DNA of 21,194 nt from a virus, in the IMG/VR virus record IMGVR_UViG_3300006086_000041, positions 1 through 21,194 of that record; one strand, given 5' to 3'. A program made the position numbers and the translations under genes. Below are positions 21,062-21,194 of the stretch, in pieces. The notes beneath the pieces are model-generated. The model did no database searches and was not told the origin of the DNA. It saw only the letters and a program-made list of their open reading frames with translations. The first letter of the stretch is position 1, and each line of letters starts with the position of its first letter.

Positions 21062-21194
21062 TTAGCCTTTACGCATTTGCTGCTGGCCAAGTTCAAACGC
21101 CTGTTTGAGCATGGCCGCCAGCGAGCCCTCAAGAGCATCGGGGCGAACTTTGCCATAGAGCTGATCAATCAGCGCCGAAAATTCCTCATAGGAC
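21062..21194 (-). CDS. Portal protein, C-terminal end (Mu gp29/DUF935-like)
   Basis: Only the last 43 residues are in the window (SYEEFSALIDQLYGKV ... LAAMLKQAFELGQQQMRKG). The frame is open to the right edge. The helical C-terminus and its position 2 bases before the F-like gene fit the Mu gp29-type portal. The identification rests mainly on gene order. The rest of the gene is outside the window. Confidence 0.65.
   Translation of the reverse strand, partial: SYEEFSALIDQLYGKVRPDALEGSLAAMLKQAFELGQQQMRKG

Noticed and set aside
1-21194. CRISPR arrays, insertion sequences or attachment sites
   Set aside because: No regularly spaced repeats, transposase genes or terminal repeats were seen; the tRNA-like element is inside the operon and not at a prophage edge, so it is not an integration site.

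Overview
The window is a continuous block of late (virion) genes of a Mu-like transposable myophage or prophage, almost certainly from an alphaproteobacterial host. Every supported gene lies on the minus strand, so the operon reads from right to left. The host assignment rests on a GapR/DUF2312 gene at the left edge, a family largely confined to Alphaproteobacteria and their phages, and on the moderately high GC content and codon style. I see no typical host genes, transposase genes (Mu A/B), repressor or lysis cassette in this window.

Layout in transcription order. Head module (21194 to about 16790): the C-terminal end of a portal protein, a Mu F-like head morphogenesis protein with an apparent C-terminal nuclease-toxin-like domain, a gene-free stretch of about 280 bases ending in a strong hairpin terminator, a Mu I-like protease/scaffold, a small decoration-type protein, the Mu T-like major capsid protein and a FluMu-type small protein. 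Junction (16784 to 16573): a 110-nt tRNA-like RNA with a CAU anticodon, initiator-like features, an encoded CCA end and a very large variable arm, followed by two hairpins. Connector and baseplate module (16572 to 12446): gp36-like (DUF1320), tail completion/virion morphogenesis (gpS/gpG), gp37-like, gpV, a 69-residue unknown, gpW, gpJ and gpI. Receptor-binding module (12449 to 7098): a tail-collar fibre with HxH motifs, a 137-residue accessory protein, a 1057-residue tailspike with collagen-like, carbohydrate-binding-like, coiled-coil and pectate-lyase-like parts, and a 180-residue protein of unknown role. Tail module (6908 to 276): sheath, tube, an E/E' chaperone pair with a programmed -1 frameshift signal, tape measure, gpU, a two-transmembrane small protein, gpX and gpD. 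A GapR-like gene closes the block at the window edge.

The phage is therefore a mosaic. The capsid genes are of Mu type, while the contractile tail and baseplate genes are of P2 type. Many neighbouring genes overlap by ATGA or TGATG, which suggests translational coupling.

The observations most worth pursuing are: the tRNA-like element in the middle of the virion operon; the toxin-like tail on the F-like head protein; the non-coding gap at the place where Mu carries its central strong gyrase site, together with a phage GapR homologue (a family known to act with gyrase in Caulobacter); an extra module of about 75 residues in the tail sheath; and the conserved slippery-site frameshift. Functional names come from recognising protein families by eye. 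No database search was run.
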